From positions 1 to 18,146 of the forward strand of contig CAZKXP010000012.1 of the NCBI GenBank assembly GCA_964556955.1: 18,146 bases of DNA. Direction: 5' to 3'. The notes below the pieces were generated by a model, which saw nothing but the letters and a program-made list of their open reading frames with translations, made no database searches and was not told the origin of the DNA. Positions 6,533-14,454 of the stretch are shown here, piece by piece (the first letter of the stretch is position 1; the number at the start of each line of letters is the position of its first letter). The position numbers and the translations under genes were made by a program. This DNA comes from UBA12078 sp964556955. GTDB lineage: Bacteria; Patescibacteriota; Dojkabacteria; SC72.

Positions 6533-7246
6533 ATGGGCAAGGTCAAACAGAGAAACTGGTTAATATTAATTACCATTTTCTTAGTAATTGTATCTGGGGC
6601 AGGTCTTTTTGTCTCAATACGTCAAAAATTGTCATTCAACTCTTGTGCCTATGGTGAAGGTATGTACAAGAGTGGCGAAAATGTACCAAATTTTAATGGT
6701 GAACAGGAATGTGTATGCAATCCTGATGGGTCCATAAAATGTGGTGATGATACAGAAGGTGTGGTATATACAGGTTATTCTTCTTCGAACCTGAAGTTTT
6801 CGTATAGCTATATTAATATGATAGATGAAGAGTCTTCTGTAAGTAACACTATTCTCCCCTTAGATGCCTCATATATTAATGGAATGCTCAAGGTCTCGTT
6901 TGAGAGAAATACCCTTTGCTCTGAAGATGAAGAAGTCTCAGCTCAATCCGGTTTTTATCAACTATCTTCTAATGCGATGAGGCTAACAATTATGACAAGT
7001 GCAGATACTAGTAAATATTTCTTGCCATGTAAGATCTCTAATACATTTGAGGTAACAGATCCGGGTATATCATTTGATGAGGATTTCCAGATATATTATG
7101 AATCCGAATCCGGTGAATTTTTGAGTATGGGGGCATGTATATACAAGAGTGTATTACATGCAGATCAGGATGTTTTTAAAGATGGGACTTCTGTTTGTCT
7201 ATGTAATACTGGGAATGTTACATGTAGGGAGCTACAGCAACCCTAA
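6533..7246 (+). CDS. Membrane-anchored extracellular protein with two VWC-like Cys modules
   Basis: No exact family recognised. After a short basic start (MGKVKQRN) one hydrophobic segment (about residues 9-27) would anchor or export it, leaving the rest outside. Module 1 begins with NSCAYGEGMYKSGENVPNF and ends with CVCNPDGSIKC, a pattern like a bacterial von Willebrand type C half-module (C..G..Y..G....C-x-C-x6-C). Module 2 at the C-terminus repeats it: ACIYKSVLHADQDVF, then CLCNTGNVTC. Between them lies a Ser/Thr-rich, probably beta-rich domain with two further cysteines (NTLCSEDEE, FLPCKIS). An in-frame TTG at 6500 would add 11 residues before the anchor, which is less likely. It overlaps the convergent mraY by 15 bp. 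A surface or adhesion role is inferred. Confidence 0.7.
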   Translation: MGKVKQRNWLILITIFLVIVSGAGLFVSIRQKLSFNSCAYGEGMYKSGENVPNFNGEQECVCNPDGSIKCGDDTEGVVYTGYSSSNLKFSYSYINMIDEESSVSNTILPLDASYINGMLKVSFERNTLCSEDEEVSAQSGFYQLSSNAMRLTIMTSADTSKYFLPCKISNTFEVTDPGISFDEDFQIYYESESGEFLSMGACIYKSVLHADQDVFKDGTSVCLCNTGNVTCRELQQP

Positions 7247-8263
7247 GTATATTCCAACGATACAGAATACGAATGTGAATAGCCAGAACCTCATTGTAAC
7301 TTTGTATTGTGGCCATCCTTTTGCTTGGAAGTGATGATGTATTGGAGCAATTATGAAGACTCTTTTCTTAAAGAATTTCATACTTAATATCTGAATAGCA
7401 CTTGAAGCCATAATTATCCAGGTCATTGCAGACATTGCAAGATATGGTATGAGATTATCTGTGATTATACCTATGAAGAAGATTGCAAAACCCAAAGGCA
7501 TAGCGCCAGGGCCTCCGTTCCAGAATCTTGCTGGCGGGATATTAAAGTAGAGATCAATAATTTGTACGCCAAGGATTATACAAAGTACAGGCACAAATTC
7601 GATCTGTTGTTGTATGATCAACAGCAATATCATAGAGAAATTTATGATTGTGAATATTCCCATCATCAATCCATCTAGCCCATCAGTAAGTTCGGCTGAA
7701 TATATTGCAAGTTGGCTCAAGAAGCCTAATGCTATCAATATCAATGGCGTTATGGAAATAGTAGCTATGTTGAAAAAAGAGAGTGTAGAGAATTCTCCTG
7801 TGTGGTACAGAAGGAACATAATGCCGATATTCATTAGTGTAGCAAAGCCTAGCTTTCCTAATCTCCATTCAAATCGCTCCTGGAAGGCTTTCATCTTCTC
7901 ATTGTTTTTAAAACCATTTGTAAATATCACAACATCGACAAAACCCCAGAGACCATAGAGTACAAAGCCAAGTAAGAAAACTTTTATAACTGGTGTAAGA
8001 GGTACTGTAAGAGCAATTATTATTGGTACTACTATCCATATCAATATCCCACCCATATTGGGTGTTCCATTGGTCTCAGAGGTTCTCATTATTCTTAAAA
8101 ATAGTGAGTTATCTTCCTTCTCATTTGCTCCAATTTTTGATTTTTTAAGTCCACTTACCTGATTAAATTTGTAAAGTATTCCAATCATAATAGGTGCAAA
8201 TATTGCTGAACAGGCTACAGCCAAGAATAGGTAGTTTAGAGAAGTTTTGAGTGTTTCTAACAT
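7232..8263 (-). CDS. mraY: MraY-family phospho-MurNAc-pentapeptide transferase with altered active site
   Basis: MraY transfers phospho-MurNAc-pentapeptide to undecaprenyl phosphate (lipid I synthesis) in the membrane. About ten TM segments, GTPNMGG (66-72), LTDGLDGL (192-199) and the family-specific PIHHHFQAKGWPQYKV (307-322) identify it. The usual GFxDD is GFVDV (107-111), so the second Asp (E. coli D116) is Val. The usual FMGDxGS is FWNGGPGA (247-254), so the third catalytic Asp (E. coli D267) is Gly. The usual NLTDG Asn is Glu191. I checked these codons by hand. It is the last gene of the mraZ block, in the normal dcw position, 32 bp after ftsI. Either it works with a rebuilt metal site or it has lost catalysis. 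343 aa is normal. Confidence 0.85.
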   Translation of the reverse strand: MLETLKTSLNYLFLAVACSAIFAPIMIGILYKFNQVSGLKKSKIGANEKEDNSLFLRIMRTSETNGTPNMGGILIWIVVPIIIALTVPLTPVIKVFLLGFVLYGLWGFVDVVIFTNGFKNNEKMKAFQERFEWRLGKLGFATLMNIGIMFLLYHTGEFSTLSFFNIATISITPLILIALGFLSQLAIYSAELTDGLDGLMMGIFTIINFSMILLLIIQQQIEFVPVLCIILGVQIIDLYFNIPPARFWNGGPGAMPLGFAIFFIGIITDNLIPYLAMSAMTWIIMASSAIQILSMKFFKKRVFIIAPIHHHFQAKGWPQYKVTMRFWLFTFVFCIVGIYLGLL

Positions 8264-8295
8264 TGTATTTTGTTTTAACTAAGTTATCTATTATC

Positions 8296-10125
8296 TCAAT
8301 TTGCTTCCTGTATTTCCAGATCATCCTTTATCGCGAAGAATATATCTCTCCATACCGGTACAGAGGTATATGATGCGTATGAGCTGACCTGTGGTTCTTC
8401 CAATTTGACCAGCATGACAAACTTAGGATCATCATATGGGGCATACCCTATTACTGTAGCATTACTGATATCATCCTCATAACCAGTACCATCTTTTTTA
8501 GCAATCTGTGCGGTTCCTGTTTTGGCCGCGATCTTGTAGCTCAAGAGATCCTTGGCTAGTCCTCCGAGTGCATTGTCGAGCACTGCTTGCCCTAAATCTT
8601 TGCTGATTATCTCCGCAGTTTCTTTTGATATCGGTTGTGATATGGCTTGTGGTTGGATATTGATGGTTTCCTTCTGATCTTGTATTTGAGAGATAATGTA
8701 TGGTCTCATTCTTGTTCCATCGTTTGCGAGTGTACTGAATGCGGAAATTACCTGCAATGGAGTTGCAGAGATACTTTGTCCGTATGATGCAGTTATCTGG
8801 TCTAACTTTGTCCACTGTTCAAGCGGTTTGAGGTAACTGGTACTTTCATCCTGCAACCCTATCCCTATGAATTGCCCAATTCCAAAAGCTTCTAGGTACG
8901 AGTAGAATTCAGGTAAGTCTACAGTCAGTCCAGCTTTTCCTGCACATGGATTGTTGGATTTGGCAAAGATTCCTGAAATATCCAGAAGCCCTCCTGCCTT
9001 TTTGTTCCAGGTATATATGTATCTACCTTTTAGATCTTGATATCCGGTTTCTGCATACAGATCTAATTTACCATTGGAATCATCGCAGGTGTAATCTTCA
9101 TCTATGGCACCGGTATCCAATGCGATTGCGAGTGTAATTGGTTTTTGAACAGAACCATATTCATAGACATCTGCGACTGCCCTATTTTTCAATATCCATG
9201 GTTCTGAAGTTCTCCAGTATTCTGCAGGATAGTATGTGGGATAGTTGGCCATTGCCAATATCGCTCCAGTTGAAGGATCCATTATTATCACGGAACCACT
9301 TTTCGATCTTGTATCTTTAACACCTTTCTCAAGCTGTTCTTCTGCTTTAGTTTGTAAATTGGGATCAATTGTTAAGACAAAATCTTTGCCCTCTCTTGGG
9401 AGTATTGGGTCGTATTCTGAGGTGAGTATTACATTGCCGGCAGAATCTTTCTCTTCGTATGTATATCCTTCGCTTCCGGTAAGGTCTCCGAAATAATATC
9501 CTTGAATGCCATATTGCCCAAGGTCTTCACCCTGAGAGTCTTGTCCTATGAATCCAAGGACATGCGCGGCGAGTGTACCATTAGGATACAATCTTTGTTC
9601 TCGACTTTCAAAGTACAACCCAAATCCTGCTGTGCCTTCTCCAAATATCTCTTCCTGTGCAAGTGCATTCTTAATATCTGTTGATACTCCTTTCGCAAGG
9701 TTTGCATATACAAAATCGTCTGTGATTTTCTCTTCGACAAAAGATTTTTCTATCCCGAGAATACTTGCTACCTCTGTAACAAATTTATCTTTACTGTCAA
9801 AAAATTTCTTTCTTTCCGTATCGTTTGTGCTTAAAGTAGCATATATGTCCCAAACGGGTTGATCCACAGCTAGTACGGTACCATCTCCTGCAGTGATCTT
9901 GCCTCGTGTTGCCGATTGTACCCCACTTGATTGATATTGACCACTAGCAAGGGCTTTCAATTCTTCCGAATCTACTATCTGCCATCTGAATATTTGTAAA
10001 AGGATTAGAAAAGCTACAACAGATATTATATAGCCGAATATGTAAATATTGTTGTGTGATTTGCCACCTGTGTTTTTTCTTCCCTTGGATTTTGGAGAAT
10101 GATACAAATGGTTAAGCTTTGCCAT
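8296..10125 (-). CDS. ftsI: Class B penicillin-binding protein (FtsI/PBP2-type transpeptidase)
   Basis: Septal DD-transpeptidase that cross-links peptidoglycan outside the membrane. A basic cytoplasmic tail (MAKLNHLYHSPKSKGRK) is followed by one TM (about 27-47), the PBP dimerisation domain opening with ATRGKITAGDGTVLA (72-86) and the transpeptidase domain. Active-site motifs are SVQK (325-328, SxxK), SNN (390-392, SxN) and KTGTAQ (535-540). The usual serine motif is STFK or SVFK, so Gln327 is a small variation. There is no PASTA domain. 609 aa is typical. It starts 1 bp after the ftsL stop. Its partner SEDS polymerase FtsW is in the upstream block. FtsI, PBP2b and PBP2x are hard to separate; position next to ftsL favours FtsI. 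Confidence 0.92.
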   Translation of the reverse strand: MAKLNHLYHSPKSKGRKNTGGKSHNNIYIFGYIISVVAFLILLQIFRWQIVDSEELKALASGQYQSSGVQSATRGKITAGDGTVLAVDQPVWDIYATLSTNDTERKKFFDSKDKFVTEVASILGIEKSFVEEKITDDFVYANLAKGVSTDIKNALAQEEIFGEGTAGFGLYFESREQRLYPNGTLAAHVLGFIGQDSQGEDLGQYGIQGYYFGDLTGSEGYTYEEKDSAGNVILTSEYDPILPREGKDFVLTIDPNLQTKAEEQLEKGVKDTRSKSGSVIIMDPSTGAILAMANYPTYYPAEYWRTSEPWILKNRAVADVYEYGSVQKPITLAIALDTGAIDEDYTCDDSNGKLDLYAETGYQDLKGRYIYTWNKKAGGLLDISGIFAKSNNPCAGKAGLTVDLPEFYSYLEAFGIGQFIGIGLQDESTSYLKPLEQWTKLDQITASYGQSISATPLQVISAFSTLANDGTRMRPYIISQIQDQKETINIQPQAISQPISKETAEIISKDLGQAVLDNALGGLAKDLLSYKIAAKTGTAQIAKKDGTGYEDDISNATVIGYAPYDDPKFVMLVKLEEPQVSSYASYTSVPVWRDIFFAIKDDLEIQEAN

Positions 10126-10126
10126 T

Positions 10127-10429
10127 TTACTTCTCTGCGAGTAGTGCAGATTGTTCTAAATATATTATTGATTTGCCACTTTGCGATCTAATATCTAGCT
10201 GCTTGTCTGCCAATTTCTTGATTACAGTTATGGAACTAGTTTTTGCGACCTTTTCTTCCATCAATCTGTTTTCTTCCACTAAGAAATTTTTTTCTCGGTT
10301 TAAGCTTTGTAATTCTGTACCAAGTGGATTTAATACTGCGTTAATAACTAACTGTGAAAGTACAAATGCGATCATTGAGGATCCTAGCACTATTACTGGA
10401 AGGCTTTTTCTTGTTTTGTAGGTTTTCAT
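10127..10429 (-). CDS. ftsL: FtsL-like divisome protein
   Basis: 100-aa bitopic protein: basic cytoplasmic end (MKTYKTRK), one TM (about 11-32), then a charged heptad-like helix (LQSLNREKNFLVEENRLMEE, about 40-60), the FtsL/DivIC layout. Sequence similarity in this family is weak, so the call rests on architecture and on position between rsmH and ftsI, the standard place for ftsL. It would bridge to FtsB/DivIC and activate FtsWI. No FtsB/DivIC candidate is seen in the window. It begins 17 bp after rsmH and ends 1 bp before ftsI. I see no Shine-Dalgarno. Confidence 0.75.
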   Translation of the reverse strand: MKTYKTRKSLPVIVLGSSMIAFVLSQLVINAVLNPLGTELQSLNREKNFLVEENRLMEEKVAKTSSITVIKKLADKQLDIRSQSGKSIIYLEQSALLAEK

Positions 10430-10446
10430 TTTGGGCAGTAGTTATT

Positions 10447-11325
10447 TTATTTTTTTATCAAGCATCTCAACTTAGCAGAAGCGGAGCGAGAATTTTGCTC
10501 TAACTCTTCGTCGGTTGGGGCAATTGGACTTTTGAAGAGCAACTCACCTTCCCCGCTTCTAGCCTTGTCGCTAAAGTAATTCTTAACAATTCGATCTTCT
10601 AAGGAATGGAAGGTTATTATTACTAATCTTCCATCGGATTGTAAGAGCTCATAAGATTTATCTAATGCCTCTTTGAGGCTTTCTAATTCATCGTTTACCA
10701 CGATCCGCAGAGCCTGAAAGACCCTGCGGGAAGGGTTCTTAAGAGAATTATTCGCCGGCACGACTTTAAAGATAAGTCTTGTAAGATCTCCAACTGTTTT
10801 GATATTGTTAAGCTCTTTTTTAATAGCTTTGGCAATTTTCATTGAATATCTTTCTTCTCCGTATTCCAAGAATAGCTTGGCAAGTTGTCTCTCATCTAAT
10901 ACTGTGAGTATATCTAGTGCTGTGACTCCAAGATTGGTATTCATACGCATGTCTAGTGGCTCAGCTTCTTCTTTATAGCTAAAACCTCTGTTGTGAGACT
11001 CTTCTAGTTGCCTAGATGAGAGTCCAAGATCCATTAGGACACCATTTGGAGTTCTACCTATTTCTACTACAAGTTTGTCGATATCTCTAAAGTTTGATTG
11101 TTTTAGAATCCAGTTCTCTTGAGATATGTAATAATCTTTGACAAATTCAATAGCGTAGCTGTCTTGGTCGATACTTAGTAGTAATCCATCGGGGGAAAGT
11201 TGCTTCAGAATAGCTTGACTGTGTCCTCCGTCTCCTAGTGTGCAGTCGATATAGAATCCATGGGGGTCTATATCTAAGGAATCAATTGTTTCGTTTAGTA
11301 GTACTGGTACATGTATTTTATCCAT
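10447..11325 (-). CDS. rsmH: 16S rRNA C1402 N4-methyltransferase RsmH (MraW)
   Basis: N4-methylates C1402 of 16S rRNA, the same nucleotide that RsmI (4876) modifies on the ribose, so both enzymes for m4Cm1402 are in the window. Motifs: HVPVLLNETI (5-14), SAM loop YIDCTLGDGGHS (25-36), IDQDSYAI, DLGLSSRQLEESHNRGFSY, PLDMRMN, YGEERYS, FQALRIVVNDELESL and IITFHSLEDRIVK, all canonical. 292 aa is slightly shorter than usual (about 310). Its ATG overlaps the 3' end of mraZ by 8 bp, as expected in a dcw operon. Confidence 0.96.
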   Translation of the reverse strand: MDKIHVPVLLNETIDSLDIDPHGFYIDCTLGDGGHSQAILKQLSPDGLLLSIDQDSYAIEFVKDYYISQENWILKQSNFRDIDKLVVEIGRTPNGVLMDLGLSSRQLEESHNRGFSYKEEAEPLDMRMNTNLGVTALDILTVLDERQLAKLFLEYGEERYSMKIAKAIKKELNNIKTVGDLTRLIFKVVPANNSLKNPSRRVFQALRIVVNDELESLKEALDKSYELLQSDGRLVIITFHSLEDRIVKNYFSDKARSGEGELLFKSPIAPTDEELEQNSRSASAKLRCLIKK

Positions 11326-11761
11326 TACTTTTTTCTGTCATGTTAGTCAATTCTTGTGCGATATCTTCTCCATGTTGTTTTAGGTATTGGAGTCTCTCTT
11401 CCCATTTGGATTTCTCCCAGAGTTCGATCCAATTAACTAAACCTATGAAAACGATATCTTCTTTTAGTTGTGCATGATCAAACAGAGCTTGTGGGATTAT
11501 GAATCTCCCCTGTTTATCTGTTTGAACTTCGGTAGCACTTCCTACTAGGAATCTACTTGTATCACGGATGTTTTTATTTATAAAAGAGCCATCTATTACC
11601 TCTTTGGCTATTTTTTGCCACATATCCTGGTTTACTAGGATAAGGGCATCTTCGTAGCCTTTGGTGAGTATTATGTTCTCACCTAGTTCATTTCTGAACT
11701 TTTTGGGAAGTGATGTCCTTTTCTTATTACTAAGTTTTCCGTGGTACTCTCCTATTAACAT
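11318..11761 (-). CDS. mraZ: Transcriptional regulator MraZ
   Basis: MraZ is a ring-forming DNA-binding protein with two AbrB-like halves that controls the dcw operon. Half 1: EYHGKLSNKKRTSLPKKFR (5-23), where the usual DxKGR is SNKKR. Half 2: TDKQGRFIIPQALFDHAQL (81-99), a standard DxxGRxxxP motif. The C-terminal helix WEERLQYLKQH is typical, and 147 aa is normal. Three AGTGG boxes at 10-bp steps lie just upstream of its own ATG, so autoregulation is predicted. It is the first gene of the downstream dcw block and overlaps rsmH by 8 bp. Confidence 0.95.
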   Translation of the reverse strand: MLIGEYHGKLSNKKRTSLPKKFRNELGENIILTKGYEDALILVNQDMWQKIAKEVIDGSFINKNIRDTSRFLVGSATEVQTDKQGRFIIPQALFDHAQLKEDIVFIGLVNWIELWEKSKWEERLQYLKQHGEDIAQELTNMTEKSNG

Positions 11762-11767
11762 ATTTGG

Positions 11768-11776
11768 ATTTTACCA
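11768..11776 (-). promoter_or_regulatory. mraZ promoter P2, extended -10, leaderless
   Basis: Minus strand TG-G-TAAAAT (11776-11768), six bases, then ATG at 11761. The TGG is part of the third AGTGG box, so MraZ bound there would cover the -10. No clear -35. Confidence 0.55.
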
Positions 11777-11798
11777 CTTCTCACCACTTCTTGCCACT
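11774..11798 (-). promoter_or_regulatory. MraZ operator, three AGTGG boxes at 10-bp spacing
   Basis: AGTGG on the minus strand at 11798-11794, 11788-11784 and 11778-11774, each followed by a 5-bp spacer rich in A and G (CAAGA, TGAGA). MraZ is known to bind tandem GTGG/TGGG-type repeats at one-helical-turn spacing in front of mraZ, and this matches. The boxes sit between the -10 of P1 and the -10 of P2, a position that suits repression. Confidence 0.8.
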
Positions 11799-11827
11799 AA
11801 TTTAACATTAACTATGATAAGCGTCAA
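11799..11827 (-). promoter_or_regulatory. mraZ promoter P1 (TTGACG-17-TAAATT, TGn)
   Basis: Minus strand TTGACG (11827-11822), 17-bp spacer ending in TGT, then TAAATT (11804-11799). Near-consensus with an extended -10. Transcription would start inside the first AGTGG box, about 30 nt before the mraZ ATG. Confidence 0.65.
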
Positions 11828-11881
11828 GAAAATATAGTTATAGGTCGGAATATAATATTCTAGGATATTGAGATATATTGT

Positions 11882-11913
11882 TTTAAAAATATATCTACCC
11901 TATTGAGGGGGTA
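11882..11913 (-). terminator. Possible weak terminator after murA
   Basis: On the minus strand TACCC (11913-11909) and GGGTA (11900-11896) can form a 5-bp stem with an 8-nt loop, followed by GATATATTTTT. An AT-only inverted repeat AGATATAT/ATATATCT (11871-11878, 11889-11896) overlaps. It would separate the murA block from mraZ. The stem is short, so this is tentative. The rest of the roughly 210-bp spacer between murA and mraZ holds only the mraZ control region as far as I can see. Confidence 0.3.
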
Positions 11914-11972
11914 TTTGTGAACACGAACCGATAGCAGAATTTATTGAAATATATCTTTGAAGGAATGTTGTT

Positions 11973-13273
11973 TTAATTACCCCAAGATATTTCTGCGCCT
12001 AATTTCTGAAGATTCTCAACAAAATGAGGGTGTGCTCTTTTTATGGTGTCTGCATTTTTTATAATACTTTCACCATCTATTGTTAACGCTAGCATCATCA
12101 NNNNNNNNNNAATGCTACTGTAGCCCGTATGATATTGGGAGAGTCAACATTGGCAGGTTTTAAATTCTTACCTCCATATACAATAATTCTATGAGGATCA
12201 CACATAACAATCTCTGCTCCAAACTTAATCATCTCTGGTATCCAGAAGAACCCCCCTTCGTACAATTTGTTCCAAAACATTATTGATCCTTTTGCTTTTA
12301 CAGCAAGAGCAACCATCAAAGGCATTAAATCTGCTGGGAAATATGGCCAAGGTGCTGCTTCTATCTTTGGTAAGAGGTTACTTGTATATGGTTCTTCGAC
12401 CTCTAACTTTTGAGATCTTCCAACAATTGCTATATCACCATCGTAGTTTATTTCTACACCTAATCGCTTAAAAGATTTTACAATCAAGGGAAAATGCTCA
12501 GCTTCGGCATTATTAACTCGAATTTCCCCTCCTGTCATTGCTCCTAGTGCAAGTAATGTGGTTATTTCATGGTGATCAGAAGAAATTGTGAATTCAGTCC
12601 CATGTAGTTCTTTTACCCCAGTTATTGTAAGCTTACACGAACCTATACCTTCAATCTTGGCACCCATTGAAACAAGCATATTGCAAAGGTCTTGAACATG
12701 TGGCTCAGATGCAGCATTTACCATTGTTGATACTCCTTCAGCTTTAACGGCTGCCATTATGAAATTTTCTGTTGTTGTTACACTCATGTAGTCTTGCCAG
12801 AGGAAGTTACCAGTTAACTTCTCAACAGATATTTTCAAATTTCCATTGCGTTTTATCTTTACCCCAAGTGCTTCAAGTACCTCAAGATGAGGATCGATCT
12901 CCCTAATCCCCAAAGAACATCCTCCTATCTCTTCTTTTACCTCGATATTTTTCATACGGCTAACAAGTGGCCCTAGTAACAATATCGCGCCTCTCATTCC
13001 AAGTGGGAAGCCTTCTTTTCCAAAAGACCCTTTGAAATTTGAATTATTTACAGTTAATGTCTTTGTTTCTTTGTTCCATTCTATTTTTGATCCTAGGGAA
13101 ATCATCAATTCTACTAGCTTGTTTACATCCGTAAGATCGGGAAAATTTCTTATAGTTATGGTCTCATTTGTAAGTAATGTTGCACATATTATTGGTAATG
13201 CTGAATTTTTGTTTCCCGCGGGAGTGATTTCGCCTTGAAGTTTCTTACCACCATGTACAATTAGATCCGCCAT
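11973..13273 (-). CDS. murA: UDP-GlcNAc 1-carboxyvinyltransferase MurA, interrupted by an assembly gap
   Basis: First committed step of peptidoglycan synthesis: PEP + UDP-GlcNAc. Residues 1-387 (13273 to the gap) show GNKNSALPI with Lys22, IGGCSLGIREIDPHL with the PEP-binding, fosfomycin-targeted Cys119, YFPADLMPLMVALA with Asp315, and IIRATVA at the C-terminal Arg. Beyond the N run I read the missing C-terminus in another frame: MMLALTIDGESIIKNAD, then ending QKLGAEISWGN with TAA at 11975-11973. Aligned to the family, about one residue is lost, giving about 429 aa. The ten N are therefore nominal. The usual ENRF is EGGF (339-342) and the usual DRGY is KRAH, so this is a divergent MurA. It starts 11 bp after murG. 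Confidence 0.9.
12101..12110. other. Assembly gap (10 N) inside murA
   Basis: A run of exactly ten N. The flanking murA frames differ, and the sequence immediately past the gap puts a false TGA in the upstream frame at 12100-12098. For the two halves to be one frame the true insert must be 2 modulo 3 (or the flanks overlap by one base), so ten is a placeholder. Confidence 0.95.
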
Positions 13274-13284
13274 ATTGGGAATAC

Positions 13285-14454
13285 CTAAGTTAGATTTAAT
13301 TCATTCAATATAGTTTTGTTAGCATCTATGCGGAAAATTTCTTTCATCTGCTTTTCATCTATAGATTTCTCTTTTTCCAAGAATTTCTCGATCCTTAACA
13401 GTAAACAATTAGAAGTTAGTTCTCCTTCCTGTATAATCTCTGCAAGACCAATATTTGCTAAAACTTCGGCATTTTTGTACTGCTCATTATGTGTGACCCA
13501 GGGTATAGGGATAAATATCGATGGAATCTGTAATACTCCCATTTCATACACAGTATTTGCTCCGGCACGTCCAATATATAGATCAATATTGTGGAGTAAG
13601 TATCCCATATCCTTTGCTTGGATATATGTCACAGGAAGAAATCTTTGCCTCATATCTTCATCTAGCTTCTCCTTTGTATTAAGAAGGGATCTGTAATCAT
13701 TGAAGACCTTGTTGTCCCCTGTTTGCAGAATAATCTGATATTTTTGTAAAAGTAATTTTAAAGAATCTTTAACAGTTTCATTTATCAAATGTGAACCCAA
13801 TCCTCCACCCGATATGTATATGATTGGGTATCTATCTCTATTTGATACCATCTTTTTAACACTTTCAACCAATTGTCCCTGCCCTTTTGTTTCAAAAATT
13901 TCAGGTCTGACTAAATTCCCAGTCAAAAGTGTTTTTTCTTTCTTGAAATATTTGAAAGATGATGGGAAGGAAATGAATATGATATCAGCTATTTTGCCAA
14001 CTATCTTGTTTGTCAATCCAACCGTTGCGGTTTGTTCATGTAGATATATTTTTGATTTAAAAAGTTTGGCGATTAAACATACACTGACTGTAACATACCC
14101 ACCTGTTGAAATGACTATATCGGGTTTAAAAGATTTTATTATTTTGTATGAATCTACCATACCGAGGAGTGACCTAAATAGAAGTTTAATTGTATTTAAA
14201 CTTAATGATCTTTGTAATTTCCCCGCTCTAATATATTTTCTCTCAAAATCCAGATCTTTCATAAGCTCTTGTTCAAGAGAGTTCCCTGGTTTCTCACCTT
14301 CCATTCTTAAATCTCCCCCAATATATACAAAATGCTTCCTATCCAAAGAATAATTATCCTTAAGGGTGGAAATAATTGAAAGTGCTGCAGATATATGTCC
14401 TCCAGAACCACCTCCGGTGATTACTATTTTTTTAGGTAATATTTTTTTGTCCAT
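13285..14454 (-). CDS. murG: UDP-GlcNAc:MurNAc-pentapeptide-lipid transferase MurG
   Basis: Makes lipid II from lipid I at the inner face of the membrane; GT-B fold. N-terminal donor-side G-loop GGGSGGHISAAL (14-25; usually GGTGGHxxPA, so the Pro is Ala), STGGYVTVSV (116-125), HEQTATVGLTNK (139-150). C-terminal UDP-GlcNAc site: YIGRAGANTVYEM (293-305) and THNEQYKNAE (321-330). 389 aa is slightly longer than usual (about 360) because of insertions near residues 45-65 and 245-270. It overlaps the ftsW 3' end by 23 bp, so the two are translationally close. Its substrate is lipid I, the product of MraY at 7232. Confidence 0.95.
   Translation of the reverse strand: MDKKILPKKIVITGGGSGGHISAALSIISTLKDNYSLDRKHFVYIGGDLRMEGEKPGNSLEQELMKDLDFERKYIRAGKLQRSLSLNTIKLLFRSLLGMVDSYKIIKSFKPDIVISTGGYVTVSVCLIAKLFKSKIYLHEQTATVGLTNKIVGKIADIIFISFPSSFKYFKKEKTLLTGNLVRPEIFETKGQGQLVESVKKMVSNRDRYPIIYISGGGLGSHLINETVKDSLKLLLQKYQIILQTGDNKVFNDYRSLLNTKEKLDEDMRQRFLPVTYIQAKDMGYLLHNIDLYIGRAGANTVYEMGVLQIPSIFIPIPWVTHNEQYKNAEVLANIGLAEIIQEGELTSNCLLLRIEKFLEKEKSIDEKQMKEIFRIDANKTILNELNLT

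Noticed and set aside
9548..9862. 104-aa plus-strand open frame inside ftsI
   Set aside because: Antisense to the conserved dimerisation domain of the PBP; composition is that of a shadow frame.
11871..11896. AT-only inverted repeat AGATATAT/ATATATCT as an operator
   Set aside because: Pure A/T palindromes of this size are expected by chance in so AT-rich a spacer; no regulator is suggested by context.
12098..12100. Stop codon ending murA just past the N run
   Set aside because: The TGA is read only because the gap is set to ten N; the real C-terminus continues in another frame to 11973.
13814..14353. 179-aa plus-strand open frame
   Set aside because: Opposite the conserved core of murG; no start signals and no recognisable motifs.
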